DNA of 44,374 bases. It comes from SOIA01 sp964348015 (GTDB lineage Bacteria; Acidobacteriota; Aminicenantia; Aminicenantales; Aminicenantaceae). How positions within the stretch are numbered: the stretch's first letter is position 1; each line of letters opens with the position of its first letter. The notes under the pieces were generated by a model. It was not told where the DNA came from, did no database searches, and worked only from the letters and a program-made list of their open reading frames with translations. This document shows positions 14,130 to 21,537 of this stretch, piece by piece. Where the stretch lies: the NCBI GenBank assembly GCA_964348015.1, contig CAYGBC010000049.1, forward strand, positions 1-44,374, read 5' to 3'. Made by a program: the position numbers and the translations under genes.

Positions 14130-15026
14130 TTACTGCTTGAACTTCAAGCTGAGGATCTTATCGTTCAAACAGCCGATGATCTTGATGTTGAAATAGGAGA
14201 TCGCATTCGCCAGGTCCTTTTTGTATTTCGTGACATAACGGACAAAATTATTTTCTTTGTTATAACGCAAGAGATTCTCGAACTCGGCCACCTCATCTGT
14301 GAGCTCGATCAGAAAGTGATTGATGGTCCGGTATTGGGCGTTTATCTCGATCAGATCCTTGCCTTTGAGCTTGCTGAAATCAAGATAAGGAGGGAGAGAC
14401 TGAAGGATGACAAGGCTCTCATTGCGCAATTCGTTCACGGACTCCTTCATCTCCTGAAAAAAAGATTTGTATTCCATCGGCTCATTCAGCTTTTCTTCCG
14501 CTTTATCGAGCAGGACCTCGTACTGGTCCTTTACTGAATTCACAAGTTCTTTGACTCCAAAGCATTTTCTTCTGAAATGAAAGAGATCGATGAAATCTCT
14601 TCCGATGTATATTTTGTCCCTGTAGTTTGTCATCAATTCCCGCGGGGAATGGGTGTAAAATTTGATCTCGTAACGTCTCCCTCCCGAATCTCTTTCTCTC
14701 AACCGGGCGAGTACGAGATAATTGTTTTGCTCGGCAAAATAGCTGTTCACATCCAGCAGGCATGAATACACAGCTAAATTCTGGACGATATACTCCTTGA
14801 CGTAATTGAGGAGGTCCTCACTCTTGCTGAGAAAGTCATTAATGGTCTCGTTAGGTGTTGGAGTGATAACAGAGTAAGAGGGCGAAAGAAGGTAAAGGAC
14901 AGGGCCTGTGCCGAGTTCAAGGTAAAGATTTTTCAGGACTCGCTGATGGAGATCGTTGAACAGGATATGCTGTAGAGGAGGCAGGCTTTTCACCTCGATT
15001 TTGGAGAGTTCTTCAACTTCGTTCAT
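14130..15026 (-). CDS. Hypothetical cytoplasmic protein
   Basis: A 298-residue protein I do not recognise. It has no signal peptide or membrane helix and contains two parts: residues 1-150 with mixed strands and helices ('LYLELGTGPVLYLLSPSYSV', 'YEIKFYTHSPRELM'), and residues 150-298, mostly charged and helical ('YKSFFQEMKESVNELRNES', 'LTDEVAEFENLLRYN'), possibly coiled coil. The ATG at 15026 has GGAAGGG about 10 bases upstream; a TTG at 15053 is less likely. It stands alone, convergent with the DUF4097 operon and about 200 bases from the next gene. Codon use and composition match the neighbours, so it looks like a real, resident gene. Confidence 0.7.
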   Translation of the reverse strand: MNEVEELSKIEVKSLPPLQHILFNDLHQRVLKNLYLELGTGPVLYLLSPSYSVITPTPNETINDFLSKSEDLLNYVKEYIVQNLAVYSCLLDVNSYFAEQNNYLVLARLRERDSGGRRYEIKFYTHSPRELMTNYRDKIYIGRDFIDLFHFRRKCFGVKELVNSVKDQYEVLLDKAEEKLNEPMEYKSFFQEMKESVNELRNESLVILQSLPPYLDFSKLKGKDLIEINAQYRTINHFLIELTDEVAEFENLLRYNKENNFVRYVTKYKKDLANAISYFNIKIIGCLNDKILSLKFKQ

Positions 15027-15250
15027 ACGGCCATAACCCTTCCTTTTTTTCAAAAAAATGCTACCATCTCAAAACAAAAAAATCAAGCCTGTTCGAGAGC
15101 GTCGGAATGGAGAATCAAGCTATTTGGGATCAGGACCTGCCCGAACAAATAGGACGAACTCAGCACGGGAGCCAGACATGGGTTACACTCGCAATGAGGA
15201 AGGTCAACAGACGAATTTGAATTCTTGAGGAAAGGAAACAACAGAAGTGA

Positions 15251-16063
15251 CTAAGCTTTGATCCCATAAGTCCAGTCGTCGTGCGCATACCGTTCTTCCT
15301 GGATTTGTGCGATACGTTTCTTTTCTTCGGCATTAAACACTTTCGGTCTCAAACCAACGCTGAAAAACTCTGACATCCCCGATATCAAACGCTCCACGGC
15401 CCAGTCGAACGCCACTCTCTTCCCTAAGACTTGAGAAAGAGAGATCATCCGGACCTGACTCTGATTTTTTTCCAAAGCCGAAACAGATTTGAGCAGCCCT
15501 TCATCCTCTTCAAGAGGAATGGAGCCGTGCTGGATAAACTTCTCACCCGTTCTTTTCTGGGCACTGCCCACGATTTTCTTCCCTTCGATTTCAATCTCAT
15601 CCCTGGCAGGATAGGAAAAACAGGGCAGATGTCCTTTGACATACGAATCGGGCGGGGCATCTGCCAGGCAGGGACTCAGCCCCATCTTCTCAAAACCCCG
15701 CATCAAGGCTTCGGATATGAGTCTGTACGAATCGACAAGCGTGGACGTGAATGTCCCGACATCCGAAGAGCACAGAGAGTAGGTCACTTCCTTGTGATGG
15801 AGCACCAGTTTTCCTCCTGTCATCCGTCTGACGACATCGATACCATTCTTCCGGCAGTATTCGATGTCGACGACTTTTTGGATGTCCTGAGAATATCCGA
15901 GAGACGCTGTCGGCCGTTCCCATCTGTAAAACCGGAGATAGGTCTGCGGCTCATCGCTGAGGGATTGAAATAGGAAGTCATCCACAGCCATGTTCCAGGA
16001 ACCGGGAAGCGGGTCTGTGTCCAAGACAAGCGTCCACTCTTTTTGATGAGCTTTATTCATCAT
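15251..16063 (-). CDS. Lipoate-protein ligase A / LipM-type octanoyltransferase family
   Basis: A 270-residue protein of the biotin/lipoate ligase fold. It has 'RRMTGGKLVLHHKEVTYSL' near residue 80 (family pattern RRxTGGxxVxHxxExxYS) and 'IEGKKIVGSAQKR' near 160 with the invariant Lys, then 'EKFIQHGSIPL'. A Cys in 'LPCFSYPARDEI' sits where LipM octanoyltransferases keep their acyl-carrying Cys, so it may load octanoyl groups from acyl carrier protein rather than use free lipoate with ATP. Either way it modifies the lipoyl domains of 2-oxoacid dehydrogenases or GcvH. Tandem ATGs at 16063 and 16060; no clear ribosome site. A tRNA-Gly gene lies 79 bases upstream on the same strand. Confidence 0.85.
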   Translation of the reverse strand: MMNKAHQKEWTLVLDTDPLPGSWNMAVDDFLFQSLSDEPQTYLRFYRWERPTASLGYSQDIQKVVDIEYCRKNGIDVVRRMTGGKLVLHHKEVTYSLCSSDVGTFTSTLVDSYRLISEALMRGFEKMGLSPCLADAPPDSYVKGHLPCFSYPARDEIEIEGKKIVGSAQKRTGEKFIQHGSIPLEEDEGLLKSVSALEKNQSQVRMISLSQVLGKRVAFDWAVERLISGMSEFFSVGLRPKVFNAEEKKRIAQIQEERYAHDDWTYGIKA

Positions 16064-16141
16064 TCAACGTTCTCTATTCCTTAGCTAAAGAAAAAATCAT
16101 ATTCGATATCACATTCTATTGCCAAAAAAATAAGAAAAAAG

Positions 16142-16213
16142 AGCGGACAACGGGATTCGAACCCGCGACCCCGAGCTTGGGAAGCTCGTACTCTACCGCT
16201 GAGTTATGTCCGC
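16142..16213 (-). tRNA. tRNA-Gly (anticodon CCC)
   Basis: On the minus strand a complete cloverleaf folds: acceptor stem GCGGACA/TGTCCGC, D-arm with CTCAGCGGTAGAG, anticodon stem CGAGC/GCTCG with loop TTCCCAA (anticodon CCC), and T-arm GCGGGTTCGAATCCCGT. The discriminator is T and no CCA is encoded. It reads the GGG glycine codon. Confidence 0.96.
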
Positions 16214-16294
16214 TCTCTTTTCCAGGCCATAATTATAGTTCTATAAAAGAGCAATTTCAATAAAGATAGATTCTCCCCTAATTTAAGAACAGAT

Positions 16295-16930
16295 TTATTT
16301 ATTCAGCAGTTGTTTGGAAAGATCGACGGCGGATGCGGCATCCGCTGCATATCCGTCTGCCTGGATCTGAGTCGCATACGAGTCCGTCACCGGAGCCCCG
16401 CCGATGATGACTTTGACACCCTGCCTCAAGCCGGCCTCCTGAAGAGCTTCGATCGTGTCTTTCATGTACAGCATGGTGGTCGTCAGCAAAGCCGACATTC
16501 CGACAATATCTGCATTCTCTTTCTTAACAAATTCTATGAATTTCTCTTTAGGCACATCCGCGCCGAGATCCACCACATCAAATCCCGCTCCCTTCAACAG
16601 CATAGCCACGATATTCTTCCCTATATCATGCAGGTCACCCTTGACAGTTCCGATAACGACTTTTCCTTGGGATTTGACTTTGGATTCCGCGAGGAGGGGG
16701 TTCAGGATATTCAACCCGGAGTTCATTGCTCTGGCGGATATCAAAACTTCGGGGATAAAGATTTCATTGTTCTTGAACTGCTCACTGACGACATGCATTC
16801 CCGCCACTAAACCTTTGTTTAAAATATCTTCTGCGGATATATCCTGGGACAGGGCCTTTTTGGTGAGGTCCTCCACAGACGCGGCATTCCCCTTCTGAAT
16901 TTCTCCGGATATCTCCTCAAATATTTTCAT
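16295..16930 (-). CDS. Corrinoid (cobalamin-binding) protein of methyltransferase systems
   Basis: The 211 residues give the standard two-domain corrinoid protein: a four-helix B12-binding cap (about 1-85) and a Rossmann-like domain with 'GDLHDIGKN' (DxHxxG, His101 is the lower cobalt ligand), 'GMSALLTTTM' (SxL) and 'VIIGGAPV' (GG). Such proteins (MtbC/MttC type) carry a methyl group on cobalt between a substrate methyltransferase and a methyl acceptor, often tetrahydrofolate. Neither a substrate methyltransferase (MttB-type) nor a corrinoid-activating ATPase lies in the window, so it is an orphan here. AAAGGAGG lies 5 bases before the ATG. A hairpin (16958-16980) separates it from the thymidylate synthase upstream. 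Substrate unknown. Confidence 0.88.
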   Translation of the reverse strand: MKIFEEISGEIQKGNAASVEDLTKKALSQDISAEDILNKGLVAGMHVVSEQFKNNEIFIPEVLISARAMNSGLNILNPLLAESKVKSQGKVVIGTVKGDLHDIGKNIVAMLLKGAGFDVVDLGADVPKEKFIEFVKKENADIVGMSALLTTTMLYMKDTIEALQEAGLRQGVKVIIGGAPVTDSYATQIQADGYAADAASAVDLSKQLLNK

Positions 16931-16957
16931 CCCTTCCTCCTTTGCAGGAAAAACAGG

Positions 16958-16980
16958 AAAAAGGGGCCTGGCCCCTTTTT
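16958..16980. terminator. Perfect GC hairpin with A/T flanks
   Basis: AAAAAGGGGCC, T, GGCCCCTTTTT: a perfect 11-bp inverted repeat that can act as a terminator in both directions. It abuts the stop codon of the thymidylate synthase gene and lies 28 bases upstream of the corrinoid protein start. Same family as 6947-6970. Confidence 0.65.
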
Positions 16981-17940
16981 TTAAACAACATAATCTTTTT
17001 TCTCCATCTTCCGGAGTTCTTCTTCAACGGCCTTTCTGACTTTTTTCGGCATGTCTTTTTCCCTCTCCAGCATCGGCCTCAATCCCTTTCCCAAACCGTC
17101 ATCGATGAAATGCGGCTTGATGAAACCCGAATCCCATGTCCTTTCCGCGAAGGAACGGCTCTTCAACTTCTCGAAGAAACTTTTGATCCCTTTCTCCGGA
17201 TCCCCCTCGATCTCCCTGAAGTAGGAGCCGTAGATATGGAGGGAATCGCTGATATCCGCGTACCGGCCCACTCGGACCTCTTTTCCGGTTTTCTTGGATA
17301 TCGCTTCGGCAATATTTCGCATCAGTGAAGTCAGGGCGATGACATTCTCGAACCAGGCCTTGAACAAGTCCCGGCTCCGCCAGTGGGTATTCATGTTATA
17401 GGTGTATCCCCCCTTCCCGTCCTCGCAGAGCCTTCCCCAAATTCTCTGGAGGCAGGGGGGATCATCCGTGGGCGGGTCGAGTTTCGGATTCCAGGTTATG
17501 GCCTGAGCTCGCCGGCTGTATCCGGTGCTGGAAAGCTTATCGATCAGGTATCCAATCTGATCCACAACCTTGTCCTCGATCCTGTACTCGAAGAGCCGCT
17601 CATGATAGGTATAGGTCCACCGGGTGTCCTGGCTCTCTTTTCCTTTCATGATCTCTTCCACCGGCTTAACCCAATAATCATGAGCGCCGTGAACCACTTC
17701 CATCACGTACTCGGCCAATCCCCCCAGGCCATCTGCAAACGAACGGTGAAACCGGGGCTGACCAAAGGGGTGGCGGACAACGATGATCACCGTGGCATCC
17801 CGGCTGGGCGGGTCTTCAGGACGGTCGTATTCAGTCCGGATACTCACTCCTTTCTCCCAGACAGCTTCGATGGCTTTTTCATAAGCTCGGGGAATCGTAT
17901 CCTCTTCGACGTTCAATATCGGGATATTGCCTGATTTCAT
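16981..17940 (-). CDS. Divergent thymidylate synthase (ThyA family)
   Basis: A 319-residue protein carrying the ThyA active-site framework in order: 'YSRRAQAITWNP' (Arg143-Arg144, phosphate-binding 'SRR'), 'DPPCLQRIW' (Cys163, the nucleophile), 'HWRSRDLFKAWFEN' (Arg188, Asp191, Asn199, matching the QRSxD...N block) and 'SDSLHIYGSY' (Asp232, His235, Tyr237). The Asn that selects dUMP over dCMP is kept. The His after the catalytic Cys is Leu, the Gly and Pro of GxPFN are replaced, and 60 N-terminal residues resemble archaeal rather than E. coli ThyA. It should convert dUMP to dTMP with methylene-tetrahydrofolate. GGAGG lies 7 bases before the ATG at 17940. A related base-methylating or hydroxymethylating role cannot be excluded. 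Confidence 0.78.
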   Translation of the reverse strand: MKSGNIPILNVEEDTIPRAYEKAIEAVWEKGVSIRTEYDRPEDPPSRDATVIIVVRHPFGQPRFHRSFADGLGGLAEYVMEVVHGAHDYWVKPVEEIMKGKESQDTRWTYTYHERLFEYRIEDKVVDQIGYLIDKLSSTGYSRRAQAITWNPKLDPPTDDPPCLQRIWGRLCEDGKGGYTYNMNTHWRSRDLFKAWFENVIALTSLMRNIAEAISKKTGKEVRVGRYADISDSLHIYGSYFREIEGDPEKGIKSFFEKLKSRSFAERTWDSGFIKPHFIDDGLGKGLRPMLEREKDMPKKVRKAVEEELRKMEKKDYVV

Positions 17941-18414
17941 CGATTGTCCTCCGGCTGTCATTCAAAGAATCAAACTTGAATGAATTCTGTAATTTCAGAC
18001 TGAAGAGAAGCCTCCTCAGTGAAAATCGCAGGAAATGGTCAATCATTTTATTCGAGTATACAATAATAATCAACTGCCGCGCAGTCAAATGATTTAGAAA
18101 AACTAACGTTTGATTTTTTTGCCCGGGAAAAAATTCAGGTGCCGAGATGAATCATCGTGTTTGAGCGCTTCCTTTTTTCAATTTTTTCAGGAGATGACCG
18201 ACTCTATTAATGAGAGGAGAATTTCAAACAATAACAATGAGGGGAAGAAGCCACTACCTTTATATCCGCATCACTTTTTGCAGCACAAAAAGGATCCGTC
18301 AAGGAATAGAATCCACAACAGCATTTCTTCCAAGAGCTTCGACTTTTTTTCCCAGCATGATTCAGAATTCACAAGCTTCTCTCAAAAATCACTTATTCTC
18401 CTAAAGGGGGCAAC
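17941..18414. other. Intergenic region between divergent thymidylate synthase and PilZ genes
   Basis: A 474-bp stretch without a credible gene; its open frames are short, lack ribosome sites and have unlike codon use. It holds the thymidylate synthase promoter (18045-18073, minus) and, just before the PilZ start, AAAGGGGG. I found no riboswitch-like or repeat structure in the rest. Confidence 0.6.
18045..18073 (-). promoter_or_regulatory. Vegetative promoter of the thymidylate synthase gene
   Basis: On the minus strand TTGATT (18068-18073), 17 bases, TAAAAT (18045-18050). The leader would be about 100 bases. Confidence 0.6.
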
Positions 18415-18762
18415 ATGGCGCAAAACAGACGAAAATCTCCACGGTTCAAATGCCTACTTCCAGCAGAGCTCGTCGAGACTGAAGGAAGTCCGAATCTTGT
18501 GGAAAGAGTGAGCGTCCAGGATATTTCAAACGAGGGCCTCAAATTAGTCGTTAAGTTCGCACAGCCTGCACAGGGATCGAATATGGACTTAAAGCTCTAC
18601 ATTCCAGAAAAAAGTATTCTCACTTTTTTGACAGCGGAAACCGTGTGGAGCCGGTTCACGGACAGCAAGCTCGAAGCGGGCCTGAAGATCAAAGAGATCG
18701 ACAGAAAAATCAAGGAACAGATCCTTGACTGGGTTTTCCCTGAATGGGCGAGCAAAAAGTAG
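18415..18762 (+). CDS. PilZ-domain protein (cyclic-di-GMP binding candidate)
   Basis: A 115-residue single PilZ domain. The N-terminal 'RRKSPRFKC' gives the RxxxR motif and 'VQDISNEGLKL' the [D/N]xSxxG motif, both needed to bind cyclic di-GMP. The rest is beta barrel ending in a helix ('IKEQILDWVFPEW'). It could regulate motility, exopolysaccharide or adhesion in response to cyclic di-GMP. The ATG at 18415 has AAAGGGGG upstream. It precedes the bactofilin gene on the same strand, but bactofilin has its own promoter at 18829. The family call is good; its partner is unknown. Confidence 0.85.
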   Translation: MAQNRRKSPRFKCLLPAELVETEGSPNLVERVSVQDISNEGLKLVVKFAQPAQGSNMDLKLYIPEKSILTFLTAETVWSRFTDSKLEAGLKIKEIDRKIKEQILDWVFPEWASKK

Positions 18763-18828
18763 TCTTGGAGGAAAAACAAAAATCTGAGTATTGATTTCAG
18801 CCAATTAAGACCAACGGAACGGTATTGA

Positions 18829-18857
18829 TTGACTTATAAAAGTCTCGCCATTATAAT
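18829..18857 (+). promoter_or_regulatory. Vegetative promoter of the bactofilin gene
   Basis: TTGACT (18829-18834), 17 bases, TATAAT (18852-18857): nearly perfect consensus. Leader of about 30 bases with GGGAGGA before the ATG. Confidence 0.85.
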
Positions 18858-18893
18858 CCTAACGATACAGCCAGGGGAAAATCGGGAGGACAC

Positions 18894-19406
18894 ATGACCA
18901 AGCCAAAGCACGAAGAGACAGAAAATGCACAGGCCCCCGAAGAAGTCATTCCGCGAAACATAGCCCGATTTGGTCCATCGATGTATTTGAAGGGCCAACT
19001 GTCCGGAGAGGAAGACCTGGTGATCGAAGGACGCTTCAAGGGCAAAATCGATCTGACCCACAATAATATTCTTGTGAGTGAAGGAGGGAATGTCGAAGCG
19101 GATATTCGAGTCAACAGCATCTCTATCAAGGGAAGTGTCACAGGAAATGTCACCGCTTCGGGAAAAGTCTTTATCTCTGAAGAAGGGCAGCTCAAAGGAG
19201 ATATCAGCGCGCCCACAATCTCTATCATGGACGGAGCCCGGTTCCTGGGAAGTGTAAAGATGGGGAAAGAAATAGAGGGTGTGTCTTCTCCGAAAACAGA
19301 GACGGGAAACCTGTTTGCTAAGGAACATCCTGTTGAAGAAGAGAAAGGGAATAAAAGAAGAGAAGACACTAAAGACGAATCCTCTCCAAAATTTAGCGAT
19401 TATTAA
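18894..19406 (+). CDS. Bactofilin (polymer-forming cytoskeletal protein)
   Basis: A 170-residue protein with a central bactofilin beta-helix (about residues 25-125): 'IEGRFKGKID', 'GGNVEADIRVNSISIKGSVT', 'GNVTASGKVFISEEGQLKGD', 'ISAPTISIMDGARFLGSVKM'. Disordered, charged tails flank it, as usual for the family. Bactofilins self-assemble without nucleotide into filaments or sheets at the inner membrane and help shape the cell or place envelope enzymes. GGGAGGA lies 5 bases before the ATG. It is a monocistronic unit with its own promoter, followed by the uvrB promoter. No peptidase or other typical bactofilin partner is adjacent. Confidence 0.93.
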   Translation: MTKPKHEETENAQAPEEVIPRNIARFGPSMYLKGQLSGEEDLVIEGRFKGKIDLTHNNILVSEGGNVEADIRVNSISIKGSVTGNVTASGKVFISEEGQLKGDISAPTISIMDGARFLGSVKMGKEIEGVSSPKTETGNLFAKEHPVEEEKGNKRREDTKDESSPKFSDY

Positions 19407-19468
19407 GCATCGGATTCAACTGGCCTTCTGAACCTATTCATTCTTCCTTCATAATCCGCAGAGCGAAG

Positions 19469-19495
19469 TTATCCACAGGTCATTTCTGCTATAAT
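19469..19495 (+). promoter_or_regulatory. uvrB promoter with overlapping DnaA box
   Basis: TATAAT (19490-19495) lies 7 bases before the uvrB ATG; the -35 region has no good match. A perfect DnaA box, TTATCCACA (19469-19477), covers the -35 area. DnaA boxes are also described in the E. coli uvrB regulatory region. No LexA box is seen. Confidence 0.5.
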
Positions 19496-19502
19496 AAAGC
19501 CT

Positions 19503-21497
19503 ATGAAGTCATTCAAACTCTTCTCTGATTTCGCACCGAAAGGAGACCAGACAAAAGCCATCCAGCAGCTCTATCGAGGGCTGGAAGACAAAGCTGCACA
19601 CCAGGTCCTGATGGGTGTCACGGGTTCCGGGAAGACCTTCACCATAGCCAACATCATCGAGAAGTCCAATCGACCGGTCCTCGTGATATCCCACAACAAA
19701 ACTCTTGCGGCCCAGCTCTACCAGGAATTCCGCCATTTCTTCCCGGAGAACGCAGTGGAATATTTTGTCAGCTATTACGATTATTACCAGCCCGAAGCCT
19801 ACCTTCCCTCCTCGAATACCTACATTGCGAAAGAAGCCACGATCAACGACGAAATTGACCGGCTCAGGTTGTGCGCGACAAACTCTCTTTTCCAGAGAAG
19901 AGATGTTGTCGTTATCGCATCCGTCTCCTGCATCTACGGCATCGGCTCTCCCAAAACGTACTTCTCCATGAGTTTCACGCTGAAGAAAGGCCAGAAAATT
20001 TCCAGGAAGAACATCCTCAAAAACTTAGTCGAGATCCAGTACGAAAGAGAGGAAACGGAATTGAGGAGAGGGACGTTCCGGGTGCGCGGGGATGTCATCG
20101 AAGTTTTCCCTTCGTATGAGGATTTTGCCTACAGGTTCGAGCTTGGTGAAAACCAAATATCCACAATATCCGCCATCGATCCTCTTCTGGGCAAAACACT
20201 GGATACGTACGAAAAAATCCTTATCTACCCGAGAACTTTTTTCTCGACTCCCCCGGATATTCTCGACTATGCGATCCGCAGTGTCGAAAAGGAGCTCGAG
20301 CAACGGATCACGTTTTTTAAAAAACAGGACAAAATCATCGAAGCCAACAGAATTGAGGAAAGAACTCTGTTCGACCTGGAGATGCTGAGAGAATTCGGCT
20401 ACTGTCCCGGGATTGAAAACTACTCCCTCTATCTCTCGCTGAGAAAACCCGGAGAGCCGCCTTACACTCTTCTCGATTATTTTCCTCCGGACTTTCTGAC
20501 CATAATCGATGAATCCCACGTCACCATCCCTCAAATCGGAGGGATGTACTATGGAGACCGCTCACGAAAGCAAACTTTGATTGAACATGGATTCCGGCTG
20601 CCCTCAGCCCTGGACAACCGGCCTCTCAATTTCGAAGAGTACGAAGAAAGGATAAATCAAAGCCTGTATGTCTCCGCCACTCCTGGCCCGCATGAACTGA
20701 AAAAGACAAACAACACAGTCGTGGAACAGATCATCCGGCCCACCGGACTCACAGACCCGGAGATCGAAGTCCGTCCGGTCAAAGGCCAGATCGACGATTT
20801 AATGGCGGAGATCAAAACACGAGCAAAGAAGGGCCAAAGGACATTGGTCACGACCTTGACCAAAAAGATGGCCGAAAATCTCGCACGGCATTACCATGAA
20901 CTCGGTCTCCACGTCCGTTATCTCCACTCAGAGATCGATACGCTGGAACGCGTCAAGATACTCAGAGACTTGAGAAAAGGGAAATTCGATGCCCTGATAG
21001 GGATTAATCTTCTTAGAGAAGGGCTCGACCTGCCTGAAGTCTCCCTGGTGGCCATTCTGGATGCGGACAAAGAGGGATTTCTCCGTTCATCCACCTCTCT
21101 TATTCAGACTTTCGGACGAGCGGCGAGGAACGTCGAGGGAAGGACCATTCTTTATGCGGACAGCATGACAGACTCGATGAATAAAGCGATCACGGAGACC
21201 AACAGGAGAAGAAAGATCCAGCAGGGATACAACACCAAGCATCACATCACGCCTCAGTCCATACAAAAAAGGATAGACGAGGTCTTGACCAGCGTCTACG
21301 AAAGGGATTATTTTGATTATTCACGCATATCCGAGGAGAAAGACGTTTACCTCTCGCCTCCAAAGAGAAAGGAACGGATGGAGAAGCTGGAGAAGCTGAT
21401 GAAAGAGGCTGCACGCAACCTGGAGTTTGAAAAGGCCGCCAAATGGCGGGATGAGCTCAATAAACTGAAAAAAAGGGAGTTGGAGTTGGTCGCGTGA
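19503..21497 (+). CDS. uvrB: UvrABC system protein B (excision nuclease helicase-like subunit)
   Basis: The 664 residues are full family length. Walker A 'GVTGSGKTFT' lies near residue 40, the DNA-locking beta-hairpin 'YYDYYQPEAYLPSSNTY' near 95, 'DESHVTIPQIGGMY' near 340, and superfamily-2 helicase motifs 'GINLLREGLDLPE' and 'QTFGRAARN' near 500-540. A C-terminal UVR helix pair ('ARNLEFEKAAKWRDEL') contacts UvrC. UvrB verifies DNA damage delivered by UvrA and recruits UvrC for incision. The promoter -10 is so close to the ATG that the transcript should start at or within a base or two of it (leaderless). uvrC follows 40 bases later on the same strand, so they are probably co-transcribed; uvrA is not in the window. 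Confidence 0.98.
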   Translation: MKSFKLFSDFAPKGDQTKAIQQLYRGLEDKAAHQVLMGVTGSGKTFTIANIIEKSNRPVLVISHNKTLAAQLYQEFRHFFPENAVEYFVSYYDYYQPEAYLPSSNTYIAKEATINDEIDRLRLCATNSLFQRRDVVVIASVSCIYGIGSPKTYFSMSFTLKKGQKISRKNILKNLVEIQYEREETELRRGTFRVRGDVIEVFPSYEDFAYRFELGENQISTISAIDPLLGKTLDTYEKILIYPRTFFSTPPDILDYAIRSVEKELEQRITFFKKQDKIIEANRIEERTLFDLEMLREFGYCPGIENYSLYLSLRKPGEPPYTLLDYFPPDFLTIIDESHVTIPQIGGMYYGDRSRKQTLIEHGFRLPSALDNRPLNFEEYEERINQSLYVSATPGPHELKKTNNTVVEQIIRPTGLTDPEIEVRPVKGQIDDLMAEIKTRAKKGQRTLVTTLTKKMAENLARHYHELGLHVRYLHSEIDTLERVKILRDLRKGKFDALIGINLLREGLDLPEVSLVAILDADKEGFLRSSTSLIQTFGRAARNVEGRTILYADSMTDSMNKAITETNRRRKIQQGYNTKHHITPQSIQKRIDEVLTSVYERDYFDYSRISEEKDVYLSPPKRKERMEKLEKLMKEAARNLEFEKAAKWRDELNKLKKRELELVA

Positions 21498-21537
21498 AGA
21501 ATGCGCTTCACCGATTGACCTCGACTGAAAGAGACCT

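Noticed and set aside
16142..16213. tRNA-Gly as an integration site for a mobile island
   Set aside because: No repeated tRNA end or integrase is found on either side; neighbouring genes are ordinary.
16931..16980. Cobalamin riboswitch before the corrinoid protein gene
   Set aside because: The upstream region is only a short hairpin and a ribosome site; none of the conserved B12-box sequence is seen.
18110..18511. 133-codon plus-strand frame before the PilZ gene
   Set aside because: It overlaps the PilZ start, has skewed low-complexity composition and no ribosome site.
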